DNA from: an uncultured Anaerolineae bacterium
GTDB lineage: Bacteria > Chloroflexota > Anaerolineae > Anaerolineales > UBA4823
NCBI GenBank assembly: GCA_937129505.1
Contig: CAKZNJ010000174.1
Span: 1-5,333, forward strand
Length of the DNA: 5,333 nt
Direction of reading: 5' to 3'
Below the pieces are notes generated by a model that ran no database searches, was not told where the DNA came from, and worked only from the letters and a program-made list of their open reading frames with translations. Each line of letters starts with the position of its first letter. Position 1 is the first letter of the stretch. Both the position numbers and the translations under genes were made by a program. Shown here piece by piece: positions 1-5,333 of this stretch.

Positions 1-279
1 TGGTACAATGCCGAGTTTGGGACGTTGTTCAAACGGAATTTGCATTAACCCATTGACAACTTCATGCGTGGTGCCATCTCCACCAGCAGAAATGATGAGA
101 TCGTACCCCTCTAGGGCAGCTTGCTTTGCCAATTCTGTGGCGTGAGTTGGATAAACCGTACCAGCCCAGTCTGCGCCGCCAAATTCTTGGACGATGGGGC
201 GTAGGTTAGAGGCTTTATGCCATGCACGTCCTAAGTCCGCGTTAGGATTGACGATCAGCTTTACTTTTCGTTTTTGCAT
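1..279 (-). CDS. Diacylglycerol kinase / YegS-type lipid kinase, N-terminal part (truncated by window edge)
   Basis: The 93 visible residues are the start of a DAGK-catalytic-domain protein (DgkB/YegS/LCB5 superfamily), which phosphorylates lipid substrates such as diacylglycerol with ATP at the membrane. The sequence shows a first beta strand ending in VNPNA (residues 10-14) with a following GR pair, and the nucleotide-binding signature GGDGT at residues 66-70, followed by HEVVNGL. The family is usually near 300 residues, so about two thirds lies left of position 1. The start is the ATG at 277-279, read on the minus strand; the frame is closed seven codons upstream by the stop of the DUF429 gene, and a weak GGTGG ribosome site (286-290) lies 6 nt before it. 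The 21-bp gap to the upstream gene suggests co-transcription. The exact lipid substrate cannot be told from this part. Confidence 0.88.
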   Translation of the reverse strand, partial: MQKRKVKLIVNPNADLGRAWHKASNLRPIVQEFGGADWAGTVYPTHATELAKQAALEGYDLIISAGGDGTTHEVVNGLMQIPFEQRPKLGIVP

Positions 280-300
280 ATTAGACCACCGATGATGGAT

Positions 301-1065
301 TTAGTAGCGAGATTTCATTTCTCGCGCTGGAATGAGGATTTGACCTTCGTTAGGGTCTCCGATTAGGGATATGGATGCTGGATTGTGCGTTGTCAGCCAC
401 GCACAATAAGCAGCGATCAAGGTATCCAATTCAGTAGGTAATAACACAATATCCATCGGAAAGTTTCCGCGCAAGACTTTATATCGAGTGACTTCTTCGA
501 AAAAACGCATCGGATCAGGGATGCGGATATTCTTTTCGTATAGTAATAGCTGTCTTTGTAAACGACCTTCTAGTGTTTGTTTTGCAAGCGGATGATAGCC
601 AAGTAGGATGGTGTAAGCAGCATGGGGGTAGATTTCAATGAATATCTTGGTTGCACTTTCAGCAGGATATCGCTGAAATCCCATCTTGATCAATTGACGG
701 TAAAAGTGAAAACCTTTTTGCATCCAGCTCGGGCAGTCTTGCTCCTTAGCTGGAGTGGGGATAATCCTAATGCGATGGCGTCTCAAAATGACCTCGCAGA
801 GACGGTAATTTACCCAGCGGCCAGGTTTTAGAGGAGGGATAACTTTATGACGTATTTCTTCATTTTCCATCAGCTTTTGGTTAGGTTGATAGGGTGAGCA
901 AACCGCCACGGTGCAGTTTTGCTGGTTGGCAATAAACGTTAGCGTTTCGGACATATCGCCTGAACCTTTTTGCATAATGGAGAGGTTTTCATCCAATGCG
1001 ATATATAGAAAAGGTTTTCTACCTGCTGTTGGGTCAACCCCAATAAAGAGCGAATTTTGAAACAT
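301..1065 (-). CDS. DUF429 family protein (predicted RNase H-fold nuclease)
   Basis: This 254-residue protein looks like the DUF429 family, which has been predicted from fold comparison to be an RNase H-like nuclease; no biological role is established. Visible family features are the N-terminal strand with an acidic residue (IGVDPTAG, D11), a second strand (FLYIALDE), the central EIYPHA motif (E144), the late LDTLIAAYCAW helix (D214), and the GDPNEGQILIP ending. D11, E144 and D214 are plausible metal ligands by analogy with RNase H folds, which is inference. The length is usual for the family and no truncation is seen. The start ATG (1063-1065) has a good ribosome site, AGGAAAGG on the minus strand (1071-1078), 5 nt away. 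It is the first gene of a leftward pair with the lipid kinase-like gene and is divergent from the dehydrogenase operon. Confidence 0.78.
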   Translation of the reverse strand: MFQNSLFIGVDPTAGRKPFLYIALDENLSIMQKGSGDMSETLTFIANQQNCTVAVCSPYQPNQKLMENEEIRHKVIPPLKPGRWVNYRLCEVILRRHRIRIIPTPAKEQDCPSWMQKGFHFYRQLIKMGFQRYPAESATKIFIEIYPHAAYTILLGYHPLAKQTLEGRLQRQLLLYEKNIRIPDPMRFFEEVTRYKVLRGNFPMDIVLLPTELDTLIAAYCAWLTTHNPASISLIGDPNEGQILIPAREMKSRY

Positions 1066-1161
1066 GCTTACCTTTCCTAACCAAGAAAGTCAATCGTAGA
1101 TTAGATTGATTTTAGTCTAGTTGAAACTTGGATAAAATGCAACTAACACCCGCCATGGATT

Positions 1162-1190
1162 TTGACTCAAGCGGAAGTGTGGTTTATACT
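1162..1190 (+). promoter_or_regulatory. Predicted sigma70-type promoter of the dehydrogenase operon
   Basis: A -35 box TTGACT (1162-1167) and a -10 box TATACT (1185-1190) are separated by exactly 17 bp; each differs from consensus at one position. Transcription would start near 1197, giving a leader of roughly 130 nt before the dehydrogenase ATG at 1325. This is the best promoter match in the divergent gap and it faces the five-gene rightward operon. The start point is inferred, not measured. Confidence 0.75.
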
Positions 1191-1226
1191 TGTCTTCGAT
1201 TGAAAAAGCTTAGGTGTATTCGAAGC

Positions 1227-1240
1227 AATTCAAAAGAATT
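1227..1240. repeat. Short inverted repeat in the leader
   Basis: AATTC (1227-1231) and GAATT (1236-1240) form a perfect 5-bp dyad around AAAA. It lies 10 bp before the stronger dyad at 1251-1269. In AT-rich DNA a repeat this short can arise by chance, so it is listed only because it belongs to a cluster of dyads in the same leader. Confidence 0.3.
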
Positions 1241-1250
1241 ACAAACTCAA

Positions 1251-1269
1251 GTTATACTAAAAGTATAAC
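1251..1269. promoter_or_regulatory. Perfect 8-bp inverted repeat in the operon leader (possible operator)
   Basis: GTTATACT (1251-1258) and AGTATAAC (1262-1269) are exact reverse complements separated by AAA. The site lies about 55-70 nt downstream of the predicted transcription start and 55 nt before the dehydrogenase start codon. AT-rich dyads of this size are typical targets of dimeric repressors; as RNA it would form only a weak A/U-rich hairpin with a tight 3-nt loop. The half-site TTATACT recurs at 1184-1190, overlapping the promoter -10 box. No regulator gene is in the window, so the binding protein is unknown. Confidence 0.5.
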
Positions 1270-1311
1270 CTTACCAAGGTGCAAAACAAAACATTTATCC
1301 GTTTCACAAAT

Positions 1312-1316
1312 GGAGG
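1312..1316 (+). promoter_or_regulatory. Ribosome binding site deciding the dehydrogenase start
   Basis: A full GGAGG lies 8 nt before the ATG at 1325. It is the only strong Shine-Dalgarno sequence upstream of the conserved part of the dehydrogenase. It argues against the in-frame GTG at 1214 and the ATG at 1310, which have no comparable site upstream; the ATG at 1310 in fact overlaps the GGAGG itself. Confidence 0.85.
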
Positions 1317-1324
1317 ACAAGTTG

Positions 1325-2899
1325 ATGAGCGAACAATTCAAACTAACGTATGCAACGATGTTTAATCCACCTGAAGAATTGCATCTTCGTTTCGATGAAG
1401 CCCTGCAGCGTGTCAAATCAAATTTGGGTAAAGAGTACGGCTTGCTGATCAATAATCAAGATCATTTCACGGCGGAAAAAGCCGAGGATCGTTCACCAAT
1501 TAATACCGAGATTGTATTAGGAGTGTTTCAAAAAGGGGGTGTTGAAGAAGCTCAAGCAGCTTTGGAAGCAGCTCGTAAAGCTTTTCCGAGATGGAGCCAT
1601 CTAAAATGGCAGGGACGGGTTAACTTACTACGTAAAGTCGCTGATCTTATCGATCAAAGGACCTTTGATATTGCGGCAGCATTATCGTTGGAGGTGGGCA
1701 AAAATCGCATGGAAGCGCTCGGCGATGTCGCAGAGACAGCTGATCTGATTCGCTATGCCTGTGATCAGATGGAAAAAAATAATGGCTATATTGTTCAGAT
1801 GGGCAGTGATCCTTTGGTGGGTTACACGGCGACAAATTTTTCCGTTCTGCGGCCTTATGGGGTATGGTTGGTCATTAGCCCATTTAACTTTCCGAGCGCA
1901 TTGAGTGGTGGCCCGGTGGGAGCAGCTTTGGTCACCGGCAACACGGTTGTTATTAAACCGGCCAGTGATACGCCGTGGACGGTGCGCCTGCTGGTGGAAT
2001 GTTTCCGTGATGCTGGCTTGCCGGAGGGCGTGTGTAATTATGTCACTGGCCCGGGCAGCACATTAGGGCAGGCCTTAATTGAGAGTGAGTTGGTGGATGG
2101 AATCACCTTTACCGGTTCTTATGAGGTGGGAATGAAGATTTATCGGGATTTTGCGCAAGGTCAATATGTTCGACCCATTATCTTAGAATTAGGGGGTAAG
2201 AACCCCGCAATCGTCAGCCGTAATGCCGATCTGGAACGAGCAGCGCTGGGAATTGTGCGTTCGGCGTTTGGTTTACAAGGACAAAAATGCTCTGCTTGCT
2301 CCAGGGTATTTGTGGAAGAGCCAATGTATGAGGCACTTGTCTCTCGCTTGGTTGAATTGACCACGAAACTGGCGATTGGCGACCCTACCGATCGCCATGT
2401 CTATCTCGGACCAGTAATCAATCAAAAGGCTTATCAAGACTATCAACATTATGCAGAAGAATTATCCCAATCGGGTAAAATTTTGACAGGTGGAAAAATC
2501 TTGACCGAAGGGGAATATGGCAAGGGATATTTCTGCACCCCGACGTTGGTTACAGATCTGCCGCTTGAGCATCGTTTGTGGAAACATGAGATGTTTTTAC
2601 CAATTACAACAATTGCTAAAGTCGAGACGCTCGAACAAGCGATGCGATTGGCAAATGGTGTCAACTATGGCTTAACCGCTGGTTTCTACGGAACGAAAGA
2701 AGAGGCTACCTGGTTCTTTGACAATATTCAAGCAGGTGTTACCTATGTAAACCGACCCCAGGGTGCTACAACGGGCGCTTGGCCGGGCTATCAACCGTTT
2801 GGCGGCTGGAAGGCTAGCGGCTCTACGGGTAAGAATGCGGGAGGTATTTATTATTTGCCTCTCTATCTCCATGAACAAATTCAAACCATTGTAGAGTGA
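1325..2899 (+). CDS. Aldehyde dehydrogenase, RocA/PruA-type (L-glutamate gamma-semialdehyde / 1-pyrroline-5-carboxylate dehydrogenase-like)
   Basis: This 524-residue NAD(P)+-dependent aldehyde dehydrogenase most resembles 1-pyrroline-5-carboxylate dehydrogenases, which oxidise glutamate gamma-semialdehyde to glutamate in proline and arginine breakdown. Visible signatures are LGKEYGLLIN near the N-terminus (34-43), SPFNFP (185-190, transition-state Asn188), VIKPA (Lys211), the cofactor loop FTGSYEVG (262-269), LELGGKNP (287-294, Glu288), GQKCSACSR (319-327, catalytic Cys322), HEMFLP (421-426, where many relatives have EIFGP), and PFGGWKASG with the GSTGKNAGG substrate loop (491-507). Length fits the family. 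The start is the ATG at 1325 with GGAGG 8 nt upstream; the in-frame GTG at 1214 would add 37 residues with no family resemblance. It is first in the five-gene operon. No proline dehydrogenase is nearby, so another semialdehyde substrate is possible. Confidence 0.87.
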   Translation: MSEQFKLTYATMFNPPEELHLRFDEALQRVKSNLGKEYGLLINNQDHFTAEKAEDRSPINTEIVLGVFQKGGVEEAQAALEAARKAFPRWSHLKWQGRVNLLRKVADLIDQRTFDIAAALSLEVGKNRMEALGDVAETADLIRYACDQMEKNNGYIVQMGSDPLVGYTATNFSVLRPYGVWLVISPFNFPSALSGGPVGAALVTGNTVVIKPASDTPWTVRLLVECFRDAGLPEGVCNYVTGPGSTLGQALIESELVDGITFTGSYEVGMKIYRDFAQGQYVRPIILELGGKNPAIVSRNADLERAALGIVRSAFGLQGQKCSACSRVFVEEPMYEALVSRLVELTTKLAIGDPTDRHVYLGPVINQKAYQDYQHYAEELSQSGKILTGGKILTEGEYGKGYFCTPTLVTDLPLEHRLWKHEMFLPITTIAKVETLEQAMRLANGVNYGLTAGFYGTKEEATWFFDNIQAGVTYVNRPQGATTGAWPGYQPFGGWKASGSTGKNAGGIYYLPLYLHEQIQTIVE

Positions 2900-2920
2900 G
2901 GTGCGGTCTGAGCAGATTTA

Positions 2921-3208
2921 TTGCCTCGAAAATTTTTTCTATCTAAGAGTGTTCAAGCGGTTGAAATGGAGGAAGAGCCACTAGGGTATCGCGTTGGAAT
3001 TTTTCTGATAGTCATCGGATTTATGGCGTTGATACCCTTTGTGGCTTCTGAACAATTAAATCAACCAGATTACCGGTATTTCTTTTCGGCTATCTTTTTA
3101 CTGGTTATGGGTGGGTTTGTGATGTGGCGAAATCGTCCGCCGAAACGACAGGACGTTCAACGGTTTCGTATTTTCAAACGCAAACAAAAGGATAAGCGAA
3201 AAGAGTGA
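2921..3208 (+). CDS. Small two-helix membrane protein of unknown function
   Basis: I do not recognise this 95-residue protein. It has a short N-terminal part, two hydrophobic segments (about residues 23-43 and 53-69) joined by a polar loop SEQLNQPDY, and a very basic C-terminal tail (13 Lys/Arg in residues 70-95). By the positive-inside rule both ends would be cytoplasmic. The start is uncertain. TTG at 2921 is the first possible start after an in-frame TGA (2909-2911) but has only a distant GAGG (2898-2901); ATG at 2966, preceded by a weak AGCGG, would give 80 residues with both helices intact. It lies 21 bp after the dehydrogenase and ends 3 bp before the CoA-transferase alpha gene, so it is almost certainly translated as part of this operon. 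The tight spacing and the clear helix pattern support a real gene. Confidence 0.72.
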   Translation: MPRKFFLSKSVQAVEMEEEPLGYRVGIFLIVIGFMALIPFVASEQLNQPDYRYFFSAIFLLVMGGFVMWRNRPPKRQDVQRFRIFKRKQKDKRKE

Positions 3209-3211
3209 ACT

Positions 3212-4114
3212 ATGAGCAAACTGATGTCGTTATCTGAAGCGATTCAACGATATGTGAGAGATGGGGATTTGGTCTATGCCGCTGGTTTCACCCACCTCAT
3301 CCCTTTTGCGGCCGGCCATGAGATTATTCGCCGAAGAAAGAAGGATTTGATTCTCGCCCGCGCTACGCCGGATTTAATTTACGATCAAATGGTAGCGGCT
3401 GGCTGTGCAAAAAAAGTGATTTTTTCCTATATGGGAAACCCGGGCGTTGGTTCTCTGCGGATCGTCCGCAAGGAAATTGAAGCTGGCAACTTGGAATGGG
3501 AGGAATATTCTCATTTCAGCATGATCTCGCGTTTACAAGCTGGCGCAAGCGGCTTGCCTTTTATGCCGATGAACCCCACCGCAGCCGGTGATCTGGAGCG
3601 AGCAAACCCGAATTACCGTCAGGTGATCGATCCTTATTCGGGGAACCCTGTGGTTGTTGTGCCGGCATTAAAGCCGGATGTGGCTATCATACATGTTCAG
3701 CGGTGTGACGCCGAGGGAAATGCCCACATTTGGGGCATCATTGGTGAACAGAAGGAAGCGGCATTTGCTGCGGAAAGGGTTATTGTAACCGCTGAAGAGA
3801 TAGTGGATGAAAGTGTGATCCGCTCAGACCCTAACCGTACCTTGATCCCGGCTTTTATTGTCGATGCCGTATGCCATGTGCCTTTTTGCGCCCACCCTTC
3901 TTATACTCAAGGCTACTATGATCGCGATAATGGGTTTTACTTGCAATGGGATGAAATCAGCAAGACCCCAGAAAAAGTGCAAGAATATTTGGATGAGTGG
4001 GTTTACGGCGTAGCCGATCGACAGGAATACTGGGAAAAATTAGGCGCCGAAGTCCACGAAAGGTTGAAAGTAGGGGAAAGGCTCAGTGCTCCTGTAAACT
4101 ACGGATTATATTGA
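3212..4114 (+). CDS. Family I CoA-transferase, alpha subunit (CatI / GctA type)
   Basis: This 300-residue protein is the alpha subunit of a heteromeric CoA-transferase that moves CoA between carboxylic acids. From memory it resembles the 3-oxoadipate CoA-transferase subunit CatI through GFTHLIP..AAGHEIIR (25-40), TPDLIYDQM (52-60), AGCAKK (63-68), GNPGVGSL (75-82), AGASGLPF (110-117) and HPSYTQGYYDRDN (228-240). It resembles glutaconate CoA-transferase GctA mainly in DVAIIH (156-161), IWG (173-175), the EEI..E..IR stretch (195-204) and the C-terminal EYWEKLGA (272-279). The glycine-rich stretch I recall in GctA is replaced by LARATPD, which argues against calling it a glutaconate enzyme outright. 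It starts 3 bp after the small membrane gene, with a purine-rich AAAAGAG upstream, and is followed 16 bp later by its beta partner. The hydrolase IpdA is a more distant relative with the same fold. Confidence 0.88.
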   Translation: MSKLMSLSEAIQRYVRDGDLVYAAGFTHLIPFAAGHEIIRRRKKDLILARATPDLIYDQMVAAGCAKKVIFSYMGNPGVGSLRIVRKEIEAGNLEWEEYSHFSMISRLQAGASGLPFMPMNPTAAGDLERANPNYRQVIDPYSGNPVVVVPALKPDVAIIHVQRCDAEGNAHIWGIIGEQKEAAFAAERVIVTAEEIVDESVIRSDPNRTLIPAFIVDAVCHVPFCAHPSYTQGYYDRDNGFYLQWDEISKTPEKVQEYLDEWVYGVADRQEYWEKLGAEVHERLKVGERLSAPVNYGLY

Positions 4115-4130
4115 TAAAAAGGATCTCAAT

Positions 4131-4901
4131 ATGACAGACTATACGTTACCCGAACTCTTGACCATTAATGGCGCTCGGTTATTGCGCGATGGAGATGTGG
4201 TTTTTGTTGGGGTGGGTTTGCCAAATTTGGCTTGCAATTTAGCTCGCCGCACCCATGCACCGAATTTGGTAATGATTTACGAAGCAGGGGTGATTGGCGC
4301 CCAACCGGCAAGATTACCTCTCTCAATTGGCGATCCGACACTGGTTTCTGGGGCACTTTCGGTTTGTAGCATGTATGATATTTTTGCTTTTTACCTCCAA
4401 CGTGGTAACATTGATGTTGGTTTTTTAGGAGGTGCTCAAATTGATCGCTTTGGGAATATTAATGCTACAGTGATTGGCGATTACGCTAAGCCGAAAGTTC
4501 GATTACCCGGTTCGGGAGGATCTATGGAGATCGCTGCTTGGGCAAATCGGTGTTATATTTTGACCCCGCATCAAAAACGACGCTTCCCCGAGAAGGTTGA
4601 TTTTCGCACCTCGGCGGGTTTTCTCAATCATCGCCGGGAACGTGAAGCCGCAAAATTGCGCGGCGGTGGACCGCAAGCCATCGTTACAGATATCGGCATT
4701 CTTGAGCCAGATGGAAGCGGTGAATTGATCTTAACGGCATTACACCCAGGGCGTACGGTTGAAGAGGCTAAGGAGAACACGGGATGGGATTTAAGAGTCT
4801 CTGCTTCGTTGAAAATTACTCAACCTCCTAGCGAGAGAGAACTAAAAATTCTTCGCGAGGAATTAGATCCGAATCGCATTTATTTGAAAGGGGGAGAATA
4901 G
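4131..4901 (+). CDS. Family I CoA-transferase, beta subunit (CatJ / GctB type)
   Basis: This 256-residue protein pairs with the alpha subunit encoded just upstream. It carries GVGLPN (27-32), the catalytic-region motif IYEAGVIGA (49-57), LPLSIGDP (62-69), FLGGAQIDRFGNIN (98-111), VIGDY (114-118), LPGSGG (125-130), KRRF (149-152), IVTDIGIL (184-191) and ENTGWDL (215-221). Glu51 aligns with the glutamate (Glu54 in the Acidaminococcus GctB subunit) that forms the glutamyl-CoA intermediate, so a true transferase is favoured over a hydrolase of the IpdAB kind. YEAG..GA and LPLSIGD are closer to CatJ as I recall it, while the KRRF and ENTG parts recall GctB. The start ATG has AAAAAGGA (4116-4123) 7 nt upstream. 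Substrate (3-oxoadipate, glutaconate or other dicarboxylate) is unresolved. Confidence 0.9.
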   Translation: MTDYTLPELLTINGARLLRDGDVVFVGVGLPNLACNLARRTHAPNLVMIYEAGVIGAQPARLPLSIGDPTLVSGALSVCSMYDIFAFYLQRGNIDVGFLGGAQIDRFGNINATVIGDYAKPKVRLPGSGGSMEIAAWANRCYILTPHQKRRFPEKVDFRTSAGFLNHRREREAAKLRGGGPQAIVTDIGILEPDGSGELILTALHPGRTVEEAKENTGWDLRVSASLKITQPPSERELKILREELDPNRIYLKGGE

Positions 4902-5333
4902 ATGAGACTCTTCATAGCAAATGGCCGCTTACGGTTGGGATGGCGATTGCTTTTGCATACGCTCATGGTTTTAATTTTTACGTTTATTATTGGGATCCCC
5001 CTCGTATTGCTTAGCGGAGTAGGTGAAAGCTTTTCATTGGAACAGACGCCCCAATCTTATCCGCAGTTGGGGAACCGTTTATTCTTAGTATCGGAGTTGT
5101 CTTTTGCTATCGGACTGACGCTGGCAACGTTTCTCGCTCGACGATGGTTGGATAAAAAATCTTTTCGGAGTTTGGGCGTCCATCTTACAAAAAAGTCAGC
5201 GATGGACGTCATTGCGGGGTTCCTAATAGCTGGTCTCATGATGGGCGCTATCTTTGTTGTACAGTTTGCCCTTGGATGGCTCAAGGTAGAAGGTTTTGCG
5301 TGGGAAAGTGGTGACTCTGCCAACCTATGGGAA
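4902..5333 (+). CDS. CPBP-type intramembrane metalloprotease, N-terminal part (truncated by window edge)
   Basis: The 144 visible residues read like the N-terminal part of a CPBP (CAAX protease and bacteriocin-processing, Abi) family membrane protein. Three hydrophobic segments are seen at about residues 14-40, 59-79 and 101-127, with ARRWLDKKSFRSLGV (79-93) between the second and third; a basic 'R.fldr.pf.slG' stretch here is common in this family. The catalytic EExxxR and HxxxN-type motifs would lie right of the window, so the assignment rests on the N-terminal pattern only. The ATG directly follows the TAG stop of the CoA-transferase beta gene with no gap and has a strong GGGGGAG site (4890-4896), pointing to translational coupling. 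A generic polytopic membrane protein is the alternative. Its function in a catabolic operon is not evident. Confidence 0.68.
   Translation, partial: MRLFIANGRLRLGWRLLLHTLMVLIFTFIIGIPLVLLSGVGESFSLEQTPQSYPQLGNRLFLVSELSFAIGLTLATFLARRWLDKKSFRSLGVHLTKKSAMDVIAGFLIAGLMMGAIFVVQFALGWLKVEGFAWESGDSANLWE

Noticed and set aside
622..831. Open frame of 69 codons on the plus strand inside the DUF429 gene
   Set aside because: It lies antisense to a well-supported gene, has no ribosome site that stands out, and its product shows no recognisable features.
1090..1109. Inverted repeat TCAATC / GATTGA with an 8-bp spacer in the divergent gap
   Set aside because: Six-bp arms in AT-rich DNA are expected by chance; there is no second copy or other support for an operator.
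1109..1114. TAAAAT on the minus strand as a -10 box for the DUF429 gene
   Set aside because: The distance to the start codon is plausible, but no acceptable -35 box lies 16-18 bp upstream, so a promoter for the leftward genes cannot be placed with confidence.
1252..1452. Minus-strand open frame across the leader and the start of the dehydrogenase
   Set aside because: It covers the promoter-proximal leader and conserved coding sequence of the opposite strand; the product is not recognisable and looks like a shadow.
2900..2920. Possible terminator between the dehydrogenase and the small membrane gene
   Set aside because: The 21-bp gap has no stem-loop followed by a T-run; none of the other gaps in the rightward operon has one either.
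5057..5323. Minus-strand open frame of 88 codons opposite the CPBP-type gene
   Set aside because: The plus strand encodes a convincing membrane protein with a strong ribosome site; the reverse product is a composition artefact.

Overview
The window carries ordinary bacterial metabolic and membrane genes at moderate GC. It holds no RNA gene, mobile element or CRISPR array that I can see. Gene style (short gaps, a DUF429 gene next to a diacylglycerol-kinase-type gene, a CPBP protease tail gene, a RocA-like aldehyde dehydrogenase) would fit a Chloroflexota (Anaerolineae-like) genome. That placement is an impression from family resemblance, not a demonstrated assignment.

Layout: two genes point left. 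A DUF429 protein (301-1065, minus) is followed 21 bp downstream by the N-terminal part of a lipid/diacylglycerol kinase-like protein (1-279, minus, cut by the window edge). A 259-bp divergent intergenic region (1066-1324) holds a near-consensus sigma70-type promoter facing right (TTGACT, 17 bp, TATACT) and a leader of about 130 nt with a perfect 8-bp inverted repeat. Five genes then run right with gaps of 0-21 bp and no visible terminator, so they look like one operon: a RocA/PruA-type aldehyde dehydrogenase (1325-2899), a small two-helix membrane protein (2921-3208), the alpha and beta subunits of a CatI/CatJ- or GctA/GctB-type family I CoA-transferase (3212-4114 and 4131-4901), and the start of a CPBP-type intramembrane protease (4902 to the window end).

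How the genes may work together: the dehydrogenase would oxidise a semialdehyde to a carboxylate (glutamate gamma-semialdehyde is the family's typical substrate), and the CoA-transferase would activate a dicarboxylate or oxo-acid to its CoA thioester. Together they suggest an amino-acid or dicarboxylate catabolic operon. The substrate of the CoA-transferase is not settled by sequence: remembered resemblance is closer to 3-oxoadipate CoA-transferase CatI/CatJ than to glutaconate CoA-transferase, while the key catalytic glutamate is kept. I found no clear evidence of a new biological system; the points most worth checking are the operon's substrate, the leader/operator structure, and the unexplained small membrane protein.
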